Assembly (NCBI GenBank): GCA_032821775.1 | Contig: JAVLRN010000007.1 | Coordinates: 2,666,001-2,730,000, forward strand | DNA from: Sanguinoderma infundibulare | Taxonomy: Eukaryota > Basidiomycota > Agaricomycetes > Polyporales > Polyporaceae | Length of the DNA: 64,000 nt | Reading direction: 5' to 3' | Part shown: piece after piece, positions 43,532 to 53,871 of the stretch | How the letters are laid out: every line of letters starts with the position of its first letter | Numbering within the stretch: the first letter of the stretch is position 1 | The notes under the pieces: generated by a model | The model's database searches: none | Seen by the model: only the letters and a program-made list of their open reading frames with translations | What the model was told of the DNA's origin: nothing | Position numbers and translations under genes: made by a program

Positions 43532-43847
43532 CCGGTGTCCAGCGAAACTTAAACTCATCACGATTTGTTCCTGACTGACTGCAATGGAAACCCCCATATC
43601 GTGTATAGGAGGGAAAGCGCCGTCCTCGCCGTTTTAGCAGCCTAGCACAGGTAGAGAGACAGCCATTGTCAGCAGTGACAGATGATTGGAGTCTCCCTCG
43701 CACCCATGACATGATGGCCCTGCCTGTCTATCCTTTTGGTGCCGCGTCTCAGAGCTTTGGCAAGCGAGAATTGTCGGCACCATCTCACGATCCACAGGCT
43801 CTCCGACTCGGAGCGCGCCAACGCTGTCTATGGCTTCACCTTGAACG

Positions 43848-44172
43848 TCAGGCGTTGACGGACCCAGCCCAAGGCTGTGACCTGGCAGTGTACGGCAAGC
43901 CGTGGATACCTCCGTGGGGATTCGGCTCCTTGCGTCGGGGTGCAACCGTCACTGACTGGATCCAGGACCGCCGGGTTGGATAGGCCTCGAGCATGTCGCA
44001 GAATACGTCTAGCGGTTGTTTGCCCGTGATGCGGACCGCGCGGAGGAGATGGAAGCGACTCCGAGGCAACCATGCACTGGGGAAGAGTGGGAACGCTGTC
44101 TGCAAGTTGGTCGATGACGTTTTCTTCAATTTCTACTGGAAAGAAAGAACAGAAAGGCCTGAGCTCGGACAT
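43848..44172 (-). pseudogene. F-box protein N-terminal relic, frameshifted and truncated
   Basis: The frame from 44172 reads FFPVEIEENVIDQLADSVPTL, a standard F-box start. After PTLPQC the reading switches frame to AWLPRSRFHLLRAVRITG and LEAYPTRRSWIQSVTVAP, which is the usual continuation of this protein type. A few residues that normally sit between (Leu-Val-Cys-Arg-like) are missing. The sequence then runs into the edge of the duplicated DUF6533 block and is lost. No splice pair repairs the break, so this is a dead fragment. Confidence 0.6.
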
Positions 44173-44469
44173 GACGACGGGTCTTGGATGTGAGGGGCCT
44201 ATAGGGAGGAAAGGAGAGCTTGTGGATGATTGTGCAGGAGGATGGAAGGCAGGAAAGACTTGTCTAAGCGATCTGTTCCTAGGCTTAGGACGACATGCCG
44301 CGTGCTGGGCGTTTATGTGGACATGAGAAGATGTCGGGATAGCCCACCAGTAGTGCTACTTACGTATAAAAGCACTGCTAGATTACAGAGTGCTGCTCGT
44401 TGAGATACTCGTAGCAGCGCATGGCACGATACACACGGTGGATAACTCATAGAAAGCAATAACGCAAGC
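44173..44469. other. Intergenic, no gene recognised
   Basis: A short gap between the F-box relic and the coiled-coil gene's 3' end. Nothing supported. Confidence 0.4.
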
Positions 44470-46098
44470 TCATCGCGTCTTCGCCGCCTTCACACCCCCA
44501 GGCCTTCCCCCGTCCCCGTCCACCACCTTCCGCTTCTTCGCAGAACCTAGCTGTTTCGCGCCGGCACTGGGTCGAGGGTTCTTTGTTCCACCAGACTGAC
44601 CTTGCGATTGCGGCTGAGTCCTTGGCGGCTTCCGCGTCTGCTGTGTCTGCAACAATGAGGAGCAGCCAATGCATCAGTATTCACAATGATATATCGAGCC
44701 GCGCTGGACGAAACAGTGGCGGAATCGGAGACACTCACCTTAGGCCCCAGCAGCAGCTCGTCGTCATCATCGCCCTCATCATTCTCCTCATCATATGCGC
44801 TCTGCTCCTCCTCATCGTCATCGAACTCTTGCCTTCCTCGCTTAGAGCTCCCAGCCGCGTTCGACGGCCGTCGTCTCCTATTGCCCGGAGCCCTTGGCGG
44901 TTCCTCGTTGGGGTCGAACACAGAGCCGGACGCGGCAGACTCCAACTCGTCGAGCCCGTCCCCGTCAGACTCTTCCTCCTTCACGTCCACGATCGCCGTC
45001 ACCCGGCGTATCAACTGCGTCTGCGGCTGCGTGTTCGTCGGAGCAGGCGCGGACCGCGCCGCCGCCGGCGTGCGCGGTGTTGCGCGACTCCCACTCGCTT
45101 GCGGGACGTCCGCGTTCTCCTTCCGTCGCGTGGTGGACACGCGTGGTGGCGGCGGCGTGCCCGGACGTGTTCGAGGCTCGGCTTGTTGGGTGGCGTTTCG
45201 CGGTTTGGACTTGCGGGCGGAGGTCAGGGGGATGTCGTCCTCGTCCATGGGGCCGTTCCAGCCGTTTGCACGAGGTGTGCCGGTCGGGCGACGGGAGTGG
45301 GAGGTCGAAGCACGCTTGGTGGCTGCGAATGTGGACGTCGAGGGTTCTGGTATCTCTGCATAGCCGATGCGTGGTGTGTATGGTGCGGTATATGCGTGGG
45401 CGGCCGCGCTCCACTGGAAAGACGAGCGACAGGGAGCGTTCGGACAGGTTGTTCGTTTAGGGAGGGGAGGGGGACGTACCGCTAATTGCCCGGCGATGAG
45501 CTCTTCGATGCGTGCGGACAGCCTGCTCCGCTCGTGCTCCGCTCGTCGATATTGCTCCTTCCAGCCATCAATTTCCTGTCGTGAGGACTCTTCGAGACGG
45601 CCGAGTTGCGTCTTCCATGTTTGGATTTCGGAACGGAGTTGTGTGATTGTTTCCGCTTGGTGCTTTATCTATTTAGGCACGTCAAACTCCATCAGTGCTT
45701 AAAGGTCAGCGGGAATGCTCACCGTCAAATCTGCCTTGTCTAACTGTGTAGCATGTGTTGGTGGTGAACAAAGAACAAGCAGCCGGGTAAGCTGAAGACT
45801 CACAGCAGCCTTCCAACCCTCCTCTCTGACTTCTAGATCCTTCGCATCCAGTTGTGCATCATGAAGAGCCTTCAGTGCGTCATCTCGTTCCGCACGAGCA
45901 CGTTCGAGTTCTGAGTAGGCGTGGTCTTGCGCGCCTTGGACGGCATTGAGCTAGGAGAGCGAGGTTGGTCTAGCCACAAAGGAAGGGGCAGAGAACAAAC
46001 GGACTACGTACTACTACCGTGGCAGCCTTGGAGAGGTTGGTGAGCGCATCAGAGACGGAGGTGGAGGACGAGGACGAGGAGGACGGCATCGGTCTCAT
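44470..46098 (-). CDS. Nuclear coiled-coil protein of unknown function (411 aa)
   Basis: Six exons on the minus strand: 46098-46012, 45950-45804, 45743-45723, 45668-45480, 45353-44739, 44646-44470; all are multiples of three. The N-terminus is a Ser run, then a coiled coil of about 110 residues (HAYSELERARAERDDALKALH; TQLRSEIQTWKTQLGRLEE). A disordered, Pro/Thr/Arg-rich middle follows, with two acidic patches (VKEEESDGDGLDELES; DDDEEEQSAYDEE). The basic C-terminus contains KKRKV, identical to the classical monopartite nuclear localisation signal. No catalytic domain. Exon 3 is a 21-nt microexon (LDKADLT) inside the coiled coil. It may be a chromatin or kinetochore adaptor, but that is only suggested by composition. 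The alternative start at 46089 would drop three residues. Confidence 0.72.
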
Positions 46099-46337
46099 AA
46101 CGCCAGGCATGGATAACAACGAAACCGACATCAAACGCGTTCTGTCGCGCTTGTGGCGATCGGAGCGGGACGTTTACCACGGTTAGTCTGCATAGATAAC
46201 TCCGATAATCATTTTGTATGGGAGATAACTCCAAATCCAAACTCCGCCGCTAATCCACGCGTCTCGGGCCGGATAACCTTCTCCGTCTCAGACTCTCACT
46301 CCCATCGACCGATACCCGTGCCATCTCCACACAGAAC
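46099..46337. promoter_or_regulatory. Bidirectional promoter, coiled-coil gene / OGFr-domain gene
   Basis: Only 239 bp lie between divergent start codons, so the core promoters must overlap or abut. No TATA box seen. Confidence 0.5.
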
Positions 46338-47239
46338 ATGAACATGTCCCTTCCTAGAGATGTCCGCGAATTTCTAGACAACTATCCAAACGTGCCGGAC
46401 GACTCCTCGATGAAGTCCAACTTCCAATTCTACTCGAACATAGAGCGTTGCAGACCAGACAATCTCCTCATCGATGAGCTCCATGAACAGTAAGGCTTGC
46501 CCACTCTGCACTGTGAACGAGCTGGACGCAAACCGTTCCAACAGATGGAAGACAGATTACGAGCAGCTAGAGTATAAACATGGTTATATCCAGTGGCTGT
46601 GAGTCCGCCCACCTTCGTCGTTCGGTCGCGACAATGACCCATATCCTTTGGGAGCAGCTTTCCTCTACAAGAATACGGGATGAACTACGAGGCACAGCCC
46701 TTGCAGAAGCATGAGATCGCGGCCATGAAAGCAGACCCCAAGATTGTTGAACGCCTCGAGCGTTCGTACGAGCTTATGCTCGGGTTCTACGGGATGGAAC
46801 TAGTCTCGAAAGAGACGGGAGAGCTCCGCCGCACCAAGAACTGGGAGGAAAGATACTTCAATCTCGCGCGTGAGTGTCTATAATCCCCCCTGTTCGCGGA
46901 CCAACCGTACTCACGACAATTACAGGCGCGCCACACAATAACCTCCGCATCTCCCGCATCCTCAAATGCATGTCCGAGTTCGGCCTGGAGCGGTACAATG
47001 CCGGCTTCCTGTTGTTCGTGCTGACCGAGCAGAGCGCGAACAACATTCTCCGCAGCGACATCCTTGTCAGCAGCATGGACAGGTGGTGGGCGAACTGCAT
47101 CCGCAACTACGAAGAGCGAGCGTGGGTCAACGATACCATTCAAAAGGCAAGGTCGGGTTCCGCCAAGTTCATCTTCACGGAGGAGACGTACCTGGAGGCA
47201 TTAAAGAGGAGGAAGGAGACCGGGAAGTTGCAGGGATAG
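46338..47239 (+). CDS. Opioid growth factor receptor (OGFr) conserved-domain protein
   Basis: Four exons: 46338-46489, 46545-46598, 46658-46869, 46926-47239, for 243 aa. The OGFr N-terminal domain is recognisable from DFLDNYPN-type entry (EFLDNYPNVPDD), LEYKHGYIQWLFPLQEYGMNYEAQPLQKHEI, FYGMEL, and NWEERYFNL with the following NNLRISRILKCM helix. In animals this domain is the conserved part of OGFr, associated with nuclear envelope and growth control; the opioid-binding function is not implied for fungi. The protein consists almost entirely of the domain with no repeats at the C-terminus. Function in fungi is unknown. Confidence 0.88.
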
Positions 47240-47453
47240 GATATCCCACGGCGGGGTTGAAGAACGCATTCTCGACTGGGTATGTTGTACAACTAGATAT
47301 GGTTATGGATAGATGCCCGCCGATCTCAGCAAGTTGAGTGCAGCAGATGTAACTCGTCTTCATGATCGTACAACGCGGGGTAATACTAACTGGCACCGGA
47401 GGGACTCAACAGTCGTATAGCTTGCAACAGAGGGAGACTAACCTGATGATATT

Positions 47454-47871
47454 TTATGCGTGCTCTAGGGACGCGAGGGAATCGAGCTTCGCGATGAGTG
47501 CGCTTCTTCGCGCCGCATCGTACTGTGGGCTGACAGATTGCAGTAATTGCTCCAAGGTTTCAAACACAACCTCCGCATCCAGGTCGGGATCCGTTGGGGA
47601 TTGAGTGGGGCTATGGAGCTGAAACCCCCAATGGTATCCAGTGTTCGAGGAAACTATAGCAGAGACTCACTTGAAAACCTCTACTGGACAATGACACCAG
47701 GACAGTCTGATCCTCCAGCAACACGACACGAGCCGTAGCCTTCAATGGCGTGCTTGAAATGATTTCGTAGGTCGTGATCCCAAATGATTGTTCCTTCAGC
47801 GCGCGGGCGAGTTCTTCCTGCACAAACACATGCGGCTCCGACTCTTTCAGCGGTGCGTCCATGGCTTTCAT
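47454..47871 (-). CDS. GSKIP-like small protein
   Basis: Two exons on the minus strand: 47871-47671 and 47618-47454, for 121 aa. The N-terminal half reads VQEELARALKEQSFGI and a beta-rich VVLLEDQTVLVSLSSRGFQ. The C-terminal half reads FETLEQLLQSVSPQYDAARRSALIAKLDSL. The helix-sheet-helix layout and the LLxSxSPxY...LxxRLxxL ending match the GSK3beta-interaction-protein domain, which in animals binds GSK3 and PKA and in plants and protists is fused to Clu proteins. I recognise the family by its C-terminal helix pattern; moderate confidence. Initiation could also be at the second Met (47862). Confidence 0.6.
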
Positions 47872-48165
47872 GCTCGAGCTTCTGGGGCGGCCTGAATAGC
47901 GTCAAATGAGGTCAGTGAACATGGAGGAGAGCAACTGGTAGTGGTGGTGGAGGGAGAAGACGTCATGATTTCACGAGCGCGCGCTAGTGGCAATCGTGTA
48001 GCCGTGCCCGTTCGCAGCCACACTCATCTTCTCTTCCTCTTCCCATACATACCTCTGCGTTTTTGCTCTTCTGGCCAGTCAGTACCGGAAGCGCACAATC
48101 TCTAGAAACCAAGCAGACCGAGACGGGCATCTTGTTTATTTGGTGCATGAGCAGAAACCGCGACC
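47872..48165. promoter_or_regulatory. Divergent promoter, GSKIP-like gene / VPS45
   Basis: 294 bp between start codons on opposite strands. No TATA box recognised. Confidence 0.4.
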
Positions 48166-50787
48166 ATGGACGTTGTAAAGGCCGTAGAAACCTACATAAC
48201 GAAGATGGTGTCAACACCAGCTTCGATGAAGGTCCTCTTGCTCGATAATCACACAGTATGCCGGTCACCCACTGCGTATGCTACCTGGAAACTTGGCTAA
48301 CGTGCATTTGCTCGAACACAGACACCGATCGTGTCCCTGTCCGCGACGCAGTCGATCCTCTTGTCGCACCAGGTCTACCTCACGGACAAGATCGACAACA
48401 AGAAGCGCGACCGCATGCCGCACATGAAATGCGTCTGCTTCCTCCAGTCAAGCGATGATAGCTTTGAGGCCCTCGCCGCCGAGCTGCGCGAGCCGAAGTA
48501 TGGCGAATACTACCTCTGTCAGTGAGCGTCTTCCTCCCACTCTTTGCCCCGCTGCCTCTCAACTAGGGTTGGGTGTGTGCGCGATTCAAGACTTTAGCAA
48601 CATACTCAGCAAGACTGCGATTGAACGCCTCGCAGATGTAGACGAGTACGAGGTCGTCCGCGAAGTGCAGGTTAGTCTCCTCCTTAACGTACCATCTCAT
48701 CCTCCGTTCTTTCGCCTTGTCCCACCGTGCAACCTACGTCACACGGGTGAACTTCACATACACGTATACGAAATACTCCCCTTCCTTCCTCGGATGACAT
48801 TGTCGTCATCATTCTTAAAGATCCGTGCCTTATGCGTACCCTCAAGGAATACTTTGCAGACTACGCCCCCATCCTCCCCTCCCTATTCTCGCTTAATCAT
48901 ATCCCCACTGCCTCGCACCCGCTCTACGGCAACTCTGCAAATTCCTGGGACCCCGTCGCCCTCGAGCGCGCAGTCCAGGGCGTGACCGCCGTGCTGCTCA
49001 GCCTGAAGAAGAAGCCCGTGATCAGGTACGAGAAGTCGAGCCCGATGGCGAAGAAGCTCGGGGTCGAGATCCAGGTACGTCCTTCCTCCTTCCCGTTTTC
49101 TTATCTTCGCGAGCGGAGGCTTGGGGCTAACGGTAGGACACGAGTGTAGCACCGGGTACAGTCCGAGCAGCAGCTGTTCGACTTCCGCTTGACGCAGGTC
49201 CCTCCGCTGCTACTCATTCTGGACAGGAGGAACGACCCTGTCACCCCAATCCTGTCGCAATGGACGTATCAGGCGATGGTGCACGAGCTGCTCGGCATCC
49301 AGAACGGTCGTGTCGACCTCAGCCTGGTGCCGGACATCCGGCCAGAACTCAAGGTACGTCCCTCTCACCATCTCTCAGCTTGCAGAACGAGAACGGCTGA
49401 CGGAACCCTCGCGCGCCGCAGGAGGTGACGCTGACGACGTCGACGGACCCGTTCTTCCAGGCGCACCACCTCGCGACGTTCGGCGACCTCGGCACGGCGC
49501 TCAAATCGTATGTGCAGTCCTACCAGTCGCACTCGCTCGCGCACAGCCCGTCGCAGATTCAATCCATCTCGGACATGAAGCGGTTCGTGGAGGAATACCC
49601 CGAGTTCCGGAAGCTCGGGGGAAACGTGAGCAAGCACGTCGCGATCGTCGGCGAGCTCAGCCGGCTCGTCGAGCGCGACAAGATGCTGGAGCTGGGCGAG
49701 GTCGAGCAGGGGCTCGCGACGGGCTCTGGAGCAGACCTGAAGGTAGGTTCGTTGGGGGAAGAGATCGAAAGGGGTGTGCTGATGATTTTGGACGGCAGAG
49801 CGTACAGGCGTTAATAACTAACCCGGCGATTCAACCTTGGAACAAGCTGCGACTGGTGATGCTGTATGCTTTGCGATACCAAAAGACGCAGGCGCAGAAC
49901 GTTGCTTCTCTCATCAGCCTAATGCTTGAGAATGGCGTTTCGCGAGAAGATGCACGGGTAAGTGTTGTGTTTCATTCGGATAAACTTAGCTGTAAGTCTC
50001 ACGCATCTCTCAGTTAGTGTATGTTGTCTTGAACATCGCTGGTTCGGACCAACGACAAGAAGACCTTTTCTCTGCCGAAGCGTTATTCGCCAAGGGCCGG
50101 TCTGCGTTGAAAGGTCTGAAAGGCGTCGAGAACGTATATATGCAGCATGAGCCCCACTTGGCGCAAACGCTAGAGAACCTGTTCAAGGGCCGACTCCGAG
50201 ACACCACACATCCTTTCCTGGATGGTGCTGGGCCCAACGCGGGGTTGCAACGGTGAGTCCGCGATAGCCGCAACTTCCTCCGAATGCCGAGGTTAACGTC
50301 CCCTGCGCGCGCACAGACCAGGAGACGTCATCATCTTCATGATTGGCGGGACAACGTACGCAGAAGCACGGGTCGTCGCGATGTTGAACCAAGAAGCAAC
50401 GTCTGGCGGACCGTCCGCGGCCGCTGGGACACGTCTCTTGCTCGGGGGCACTTGCATCCACAACTCGTCGAGGTAGCGTCGTTCCTCGTGATTGATCGAA
50501 GTGCATGCACTGACATGGCGTCGCGAAGCTTCCTGGACATGGTCCGTGGCGCGGCTTCGAATTTCCCCGCGTCGGTGTACGAGCCGCCTCCGGGCTCCGC
50601 GAACAACATGCCGTCACTGAACCTCAATCTCGGCGGCGTGAACGTCAGTCTTGGCGGGCCCGCGCCAGGGGTATACAGGACGAGCGGAGAGGGCGTGAGC
50701 TTGCAGACGGAGGGCATCAAAGATGGCGTGCGGAATCTGCTGGGGAAGGTGAAGCAGGGTGTGGACCGGATTGCGTCGCAGCCATAG
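48166..50787 (+). CDS. VPS45: Vacuolar protein sorting protein 45 (Sec1/Munc18 family)
   Basis: Ten exons: 48166-48255, 48322-48517, 48591-48670, 48847-49074, 49150-49353, 49422-49742, 49799-49957, 50014-50252, 50317-50472, 50529-50787, for 643 aa. Typical VPS45 features: [13 protein letters not shown] start, [50 protein letters not shown] (the SM-family domain 2/3 signature), and [20 protein letters not shown] near the end. It binds endosomal/TGN syntaxin (Tlg2 type) and promotes SNARE assembly in vesicle fusion to late Golgi and endosomes. Length is about 60 residues above yeast Vps45 owing to a Gly/Ser-rich insert and C-terminal tail ([15 protein letters not shown]). Intron 3 (176 nt) is unusually long for this window. 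Confidence 0.94.
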
Positions 50788-51183
50788 CGTGGATGTCGCG
50801 CGCTCGGGCTGTCCTCGGTTTTCATGCTTGCTTGTATGTGCATACGTAGAGGCTACGATAGGACGATACTTATGCACGGCTAATTCCTGGAGGATGGTCG
50901 GCGTCGGGCTTGATGGCGCGCGCACAGGAGAGAGACACGAGAAGCGCGATCACATGTGGCGATGACACGTCAGCTCGCCCCGCCTGGCCCGCGTTGGTAC
51001 TTAATTGCAAGCCGGCTGCGGGGACCGGGCACACGCCGCGGCATCGGAGCCCTTCACGACAACTCTCCACCCACCACCATCTTCATCTGCGCCTGCCAGG
51101 GAGGACAGGCCGCGCTCGAGCCCTCCTTCTCCCCCGGTTTTCTCTTCTTCTAGTTTATTCGGTTTCTTCGACTTCAGGACACC
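50788..51183. other. Intergenic VPS45-ERV46
   Basis: About 400 bp between tandem genes, ending in a pyrimidine-rich stretch (CCTTCTCCCCC, TTTTCTCTTCTTC) directly before the ERV46 start. No TATA box. Confidence 0.5.
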
Positions 51184-53063
51184 ATGGCAAAGGGCTTCCT
51201 CAGCGCCCTCAAAGGCGTCGACGCCTTCGGAAAGGTCAGCATCACTTTCTATGCACGCGGTTTCGGCGGGGCATTGGCCAGCGACGCAAGCCGTTTTGAG
51301 GCGTGTTTTGACCATGCGTGCAGACGACGGAGGACGTGAAGGTCAAGACACGCACCGGGGCGCTCTGTGAGTGCACAACTGAGACATTTTCGTGACGTCG
51401 TGTCCGTCTGACTTCGCATGACCGTATTCCCCCAGTGACTATTATCGCCGCCGCGATTATCCTCTCCTTTACCAGCATCGAATTCTTCGACTACCGCCGC
51501 GTCAATGTCGACACGTCCATCGTCGTCGACAGGAGCAGGGGCGAGAAGTTGACGGTGAACATGAATATAACCTTCCCCCGTGTACCGTGCTACCGTGAGT
51601 GTGCCGTTCATCTCTACCCTTCCTGTGTGCCGCGACGTCCGAGCAGGTGGACCGCCCGTACACCCTGGGCCCCGCTGGATGCCCCACGTCCCCCGACGCT
51701 GTTTCCCTACAAAGTCGCGGCGACCGAAGCTAACGGCTCCCCACTCCGTCAGTCCTCAGTCTTGATGTTATGGACATTTCCGGCGAGACGCAAACCGACA
51801 TCACGCACAACATCCTCAAAACCCGGCTCGACGAGAAGGGCTCGCCCGTGTCGCACGCCATCATCGCCGAGCTCCAGAACGACCTCGACAAGATCAACGA
51901 GCAGCGGCAAGGCGGCTACTGCGGGTCCTGCTACGGCGGTATCGAGCCCGAGGGCGGCTGCTGCAACACCTGCGAGGAGGTCCGGCAGGCGTACGTGAAT
52001 AGGGGATGGAGTTTCAACCGGCCAGACTCGATCGAGCAAGTACGTGTCCTGTACTCCCTCTGCGCCCACCCTCGCGCCCGCGTATCAGCCTCGGGTGGGC
52101 GGTGTTCATCGCGAAGCGCGTACTGACGTTCCCGCGCCGCGATCTGCAGTGCGCCAAAGAGGGCTGGTCAGAAAAGCTCAAGGAGCAGGCGCACGAGGGC
52201 TGCAACATCGCCGGCCGCGTGCGCGTGAACAAGGTCGTCGGCAACATCCACCTCTCGCCCGGCCGCTCGTTCCGCACGAGCGCGCACAACCTCTACGAGC
52301 TCGTGCCCTATCTGCGGACAGACGGCAACCGGCACGACTTCACGCACCAGATCCACACCTTCGCGTTCGAGAACGACGACGAGTACGACCCGCGCAACGC
52401 GAAGCTCGGCCGGGAGCTCAAGGGCCGGCTCGGCATCGACGCGAACCCACTCGACGGCACTCAGGGCCGGGTACGTATTTCGTCGCGGAAACGACGGTGG
52501 TGGAGCGAGCGAGACTGACGGTGGGCTGCAGACGATCAAGCAGCAATACATGTTCCAGTACTTCTTGAAGGTCGTCTCGACCCAGTTCCAGACGATCGAC
52601 GGCAAGAAGGTGCGTTCTCGGTTTTCGTATGCGCGCGAAGTGCAACGTGAGGTCTGAGCGACGACGCCATCGCAGGTCGGCACACACCAGTACAGCGCCA
52701 CGCACTTCGAGCGTGACCTCGACAAGGGCCACCAGGAGAACACCCCCGCCGGTCTGCACGTCGCCCACGGCAACGGGGGCATCCCCGGCGCGTTCTTCAA
52801 CTACGAGATTTCGCCCCTTCTAATCCGCCACGCGGAGACGCGGCAGTCGTTCGCGCACTTCCTCACTTCGTACGTTCCCTCTCGAGCTTGGTGCCGAGTG
52901 TGTGTTGACCGTTTGCGAGCACAGAACATGCGCTATTGTCGGAGGAGTGCTCACGGTCGCGTCGCTCATTGACAGTCTGCTTTTCGCGACTCGGAAGGTG
53001 TTTAAGAGTGGCGGACATGGGTCTCCGGTTAACAGTAGCTACGCCAATGGCAAGCTCATGTAA
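51184..53063 (+). CDS. ERV46: ER-Golgi cargo receptor Erv46 (ERGIC-3 family)
   Basis: Eight exons: 51184-51234, 51324-51366, 51436-51594, 51753-52039, 52150-52470, 52532-52609, 52676-52869, 52925-53063, for 423 aa. The N-terminal cytosolic VDAFGKTTEDVKVKTRTGA leads into TM1 (LTIIAAAIILSFTSIEFFDY). A large lumenal beta-domain has the Cys-rich loop YCGSCYGG...GGCCNTC, EGCNIAGRVRVNKVVGNIHLSPG and QYSATHFERDLD. TM2 (AIVGGVLTVASLIDSLLF) is near the C-terminus. With Erv41 it forms the receptor that cycles in COPII/COPI vesicles and retrieves or exports cargo. The extreme C-terminus lacks an obvious hydrophobic or dilysine COP-binding signal, though KV and NGKLM are present. Confidence 0.95.
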
Positions 53064-53469
53064 ACTCCTTGTGTATTGTGGTGGTATCATCGCTTTGCTT
53101 TCTGTCGCAACTGTGCCTCGAGTCATTTATATCTACATTTCACCTAGTGGGTTTGCCTAACGACCACTCTCATGTATCTTGGAACATGCATTAGATTTGG
53201 CCGCAACTACTACATAGAATTGACATTGAAGACCATTGTCATCTGTGAACTACCACAACGACAAGACCAAATACATATTGCACTGCGATTGCACATTCCT
53301 CAGAAGCAATCTTGAGATACAAAAAGAAAAACAACCCAAACGACAGCAAAAGAACATCCCCGGCATGAAAACAAAGGGAGAAAATCCTTCCTAGATCCAT
53401 TTGAAACACCGAGCTTCTGGCCGACTGACCAGTCCCAAGGATATCCCAAAAAGAAAAAGGAGGATCCCC
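53064..53469. other. Intergenic, ERV46 3' flank
   Basis: 3' flank of ERV46 and the downstream side of the U2 gene. AT-rich relative to surroundings. No gene recognised. Confidence 0.5.
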
Positions 53470-53651
53470 CGACGACGCAAGCCGGCAGTGCAGTGGCAAG
53501 GTCATCGCGCCCCCGAGTTGCAAGCAGAGCTCGGGGGTCAAGGGCTGCAAAAATTAGATAACCAATAATGAGGGCGATGCCCCCATAATAGTGGTTAAAC
53601 TATTAAGAACAGATACTACACTTGATCTAAGCCAAAAGGCCAGAGTGGTGA
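53470..53651 (-). ncRNA. U2: U2 spliceosomal small nuclear RNA
   Basis: Minus-strand sequence beginning near 53651 reads CUCUGGCCUUUUGGCUUAGA then UCAAGUGUAGUAUCUGUUC, the invariant U2 5' region including the branch-site recognition GUAGUA. A stem-loop follows (UAAUAGU/ACUAUUA, loop UUAACC) corresponding to IIa, then a GGGGGCAUCGCCC hairpin (IIb). A Sm site AAUUUUUG lies at 53555-53548. Next is a strong hairpin CCCCCGAG...CUCGGGGG (stem III position), and a last stem around GAUGAC/GUCGUC. U2 pairs with intron branch points in the spliceosome. The exact 5' and 3' ends are estimated to within a few bases. Confidence 0.93.
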
Positions 53652-53676
53652 GGAAACTCGAATGCGCGAACGTGGG

Positions 53677-53683
53677 TTATATA
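53677..53683 (-). promoter_or_regulatory. TATA box of the U2 snRNA gene
   Basis: TATATAA on the minus strand, 26-32 bp upstream of the estimated U2 5' end. This spacing is normal for a TATA element. Confidence 0.6.
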
Positions 53684-53771
53684 GGGTGGGGGGGTTCGCG
53701 CACGGACCAGGACAAAGTTTGGCACCTGTTGGAAGGGCGTAGATAGACTTTGAAGGCAAATGCAACTGCAA

Positions 53772-53842
53772 GCATTAATGGGGTAGTGGTAACCTGGGTC
53801 GTTGCCATCGACCCGCCGGGGGTTCGATTCCCCCTTAATGCA
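53772..53842 (+). tRNA. tRNA-Gly (anticodon GCC)
   Basis: 71 nt. The acceptor stem GCATTAA pairs with TTAATGC (discriminator A). The D arm contains GGGTAGTGGTAA. The anticodon stem GGTCG/CGACC encloses loop TTGCCAT with anticod GCC. The T arm GGGGGTTCGATTCCCCC includes a perfect B box. No intron. It decodes GGC/GGU glycine codons. A T5 run 25 nt downstream can terminate Pol III. Confidence 0.95.
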
Positions 53843-53866
53843 TGGAGCCCGTGATGACCTTGTCTC

Positions 53867-53871
53867 TTTTT
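53867..53871 (+). terminator. Pol III terminator (T5)
   Basis: Five Ts in the sense strand, 25 nt after the tRNA-Gly end. First such run downstream. Confidence 0.6.

Larger units (their letters stand above)
41735..43890. repeat. Duplicated block, copy 2 (DUF6533 gene and flanks)
   Basis: Counterpart of 17345-19385. Relative to copy 1 it has an extra segment of about 95 bp near 43,577-43,670 and another near 43,755-43,800. Elsewhere only scattered substitutions and single-base indels are seen, in exons and introns alike. Confidence 0.8.
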
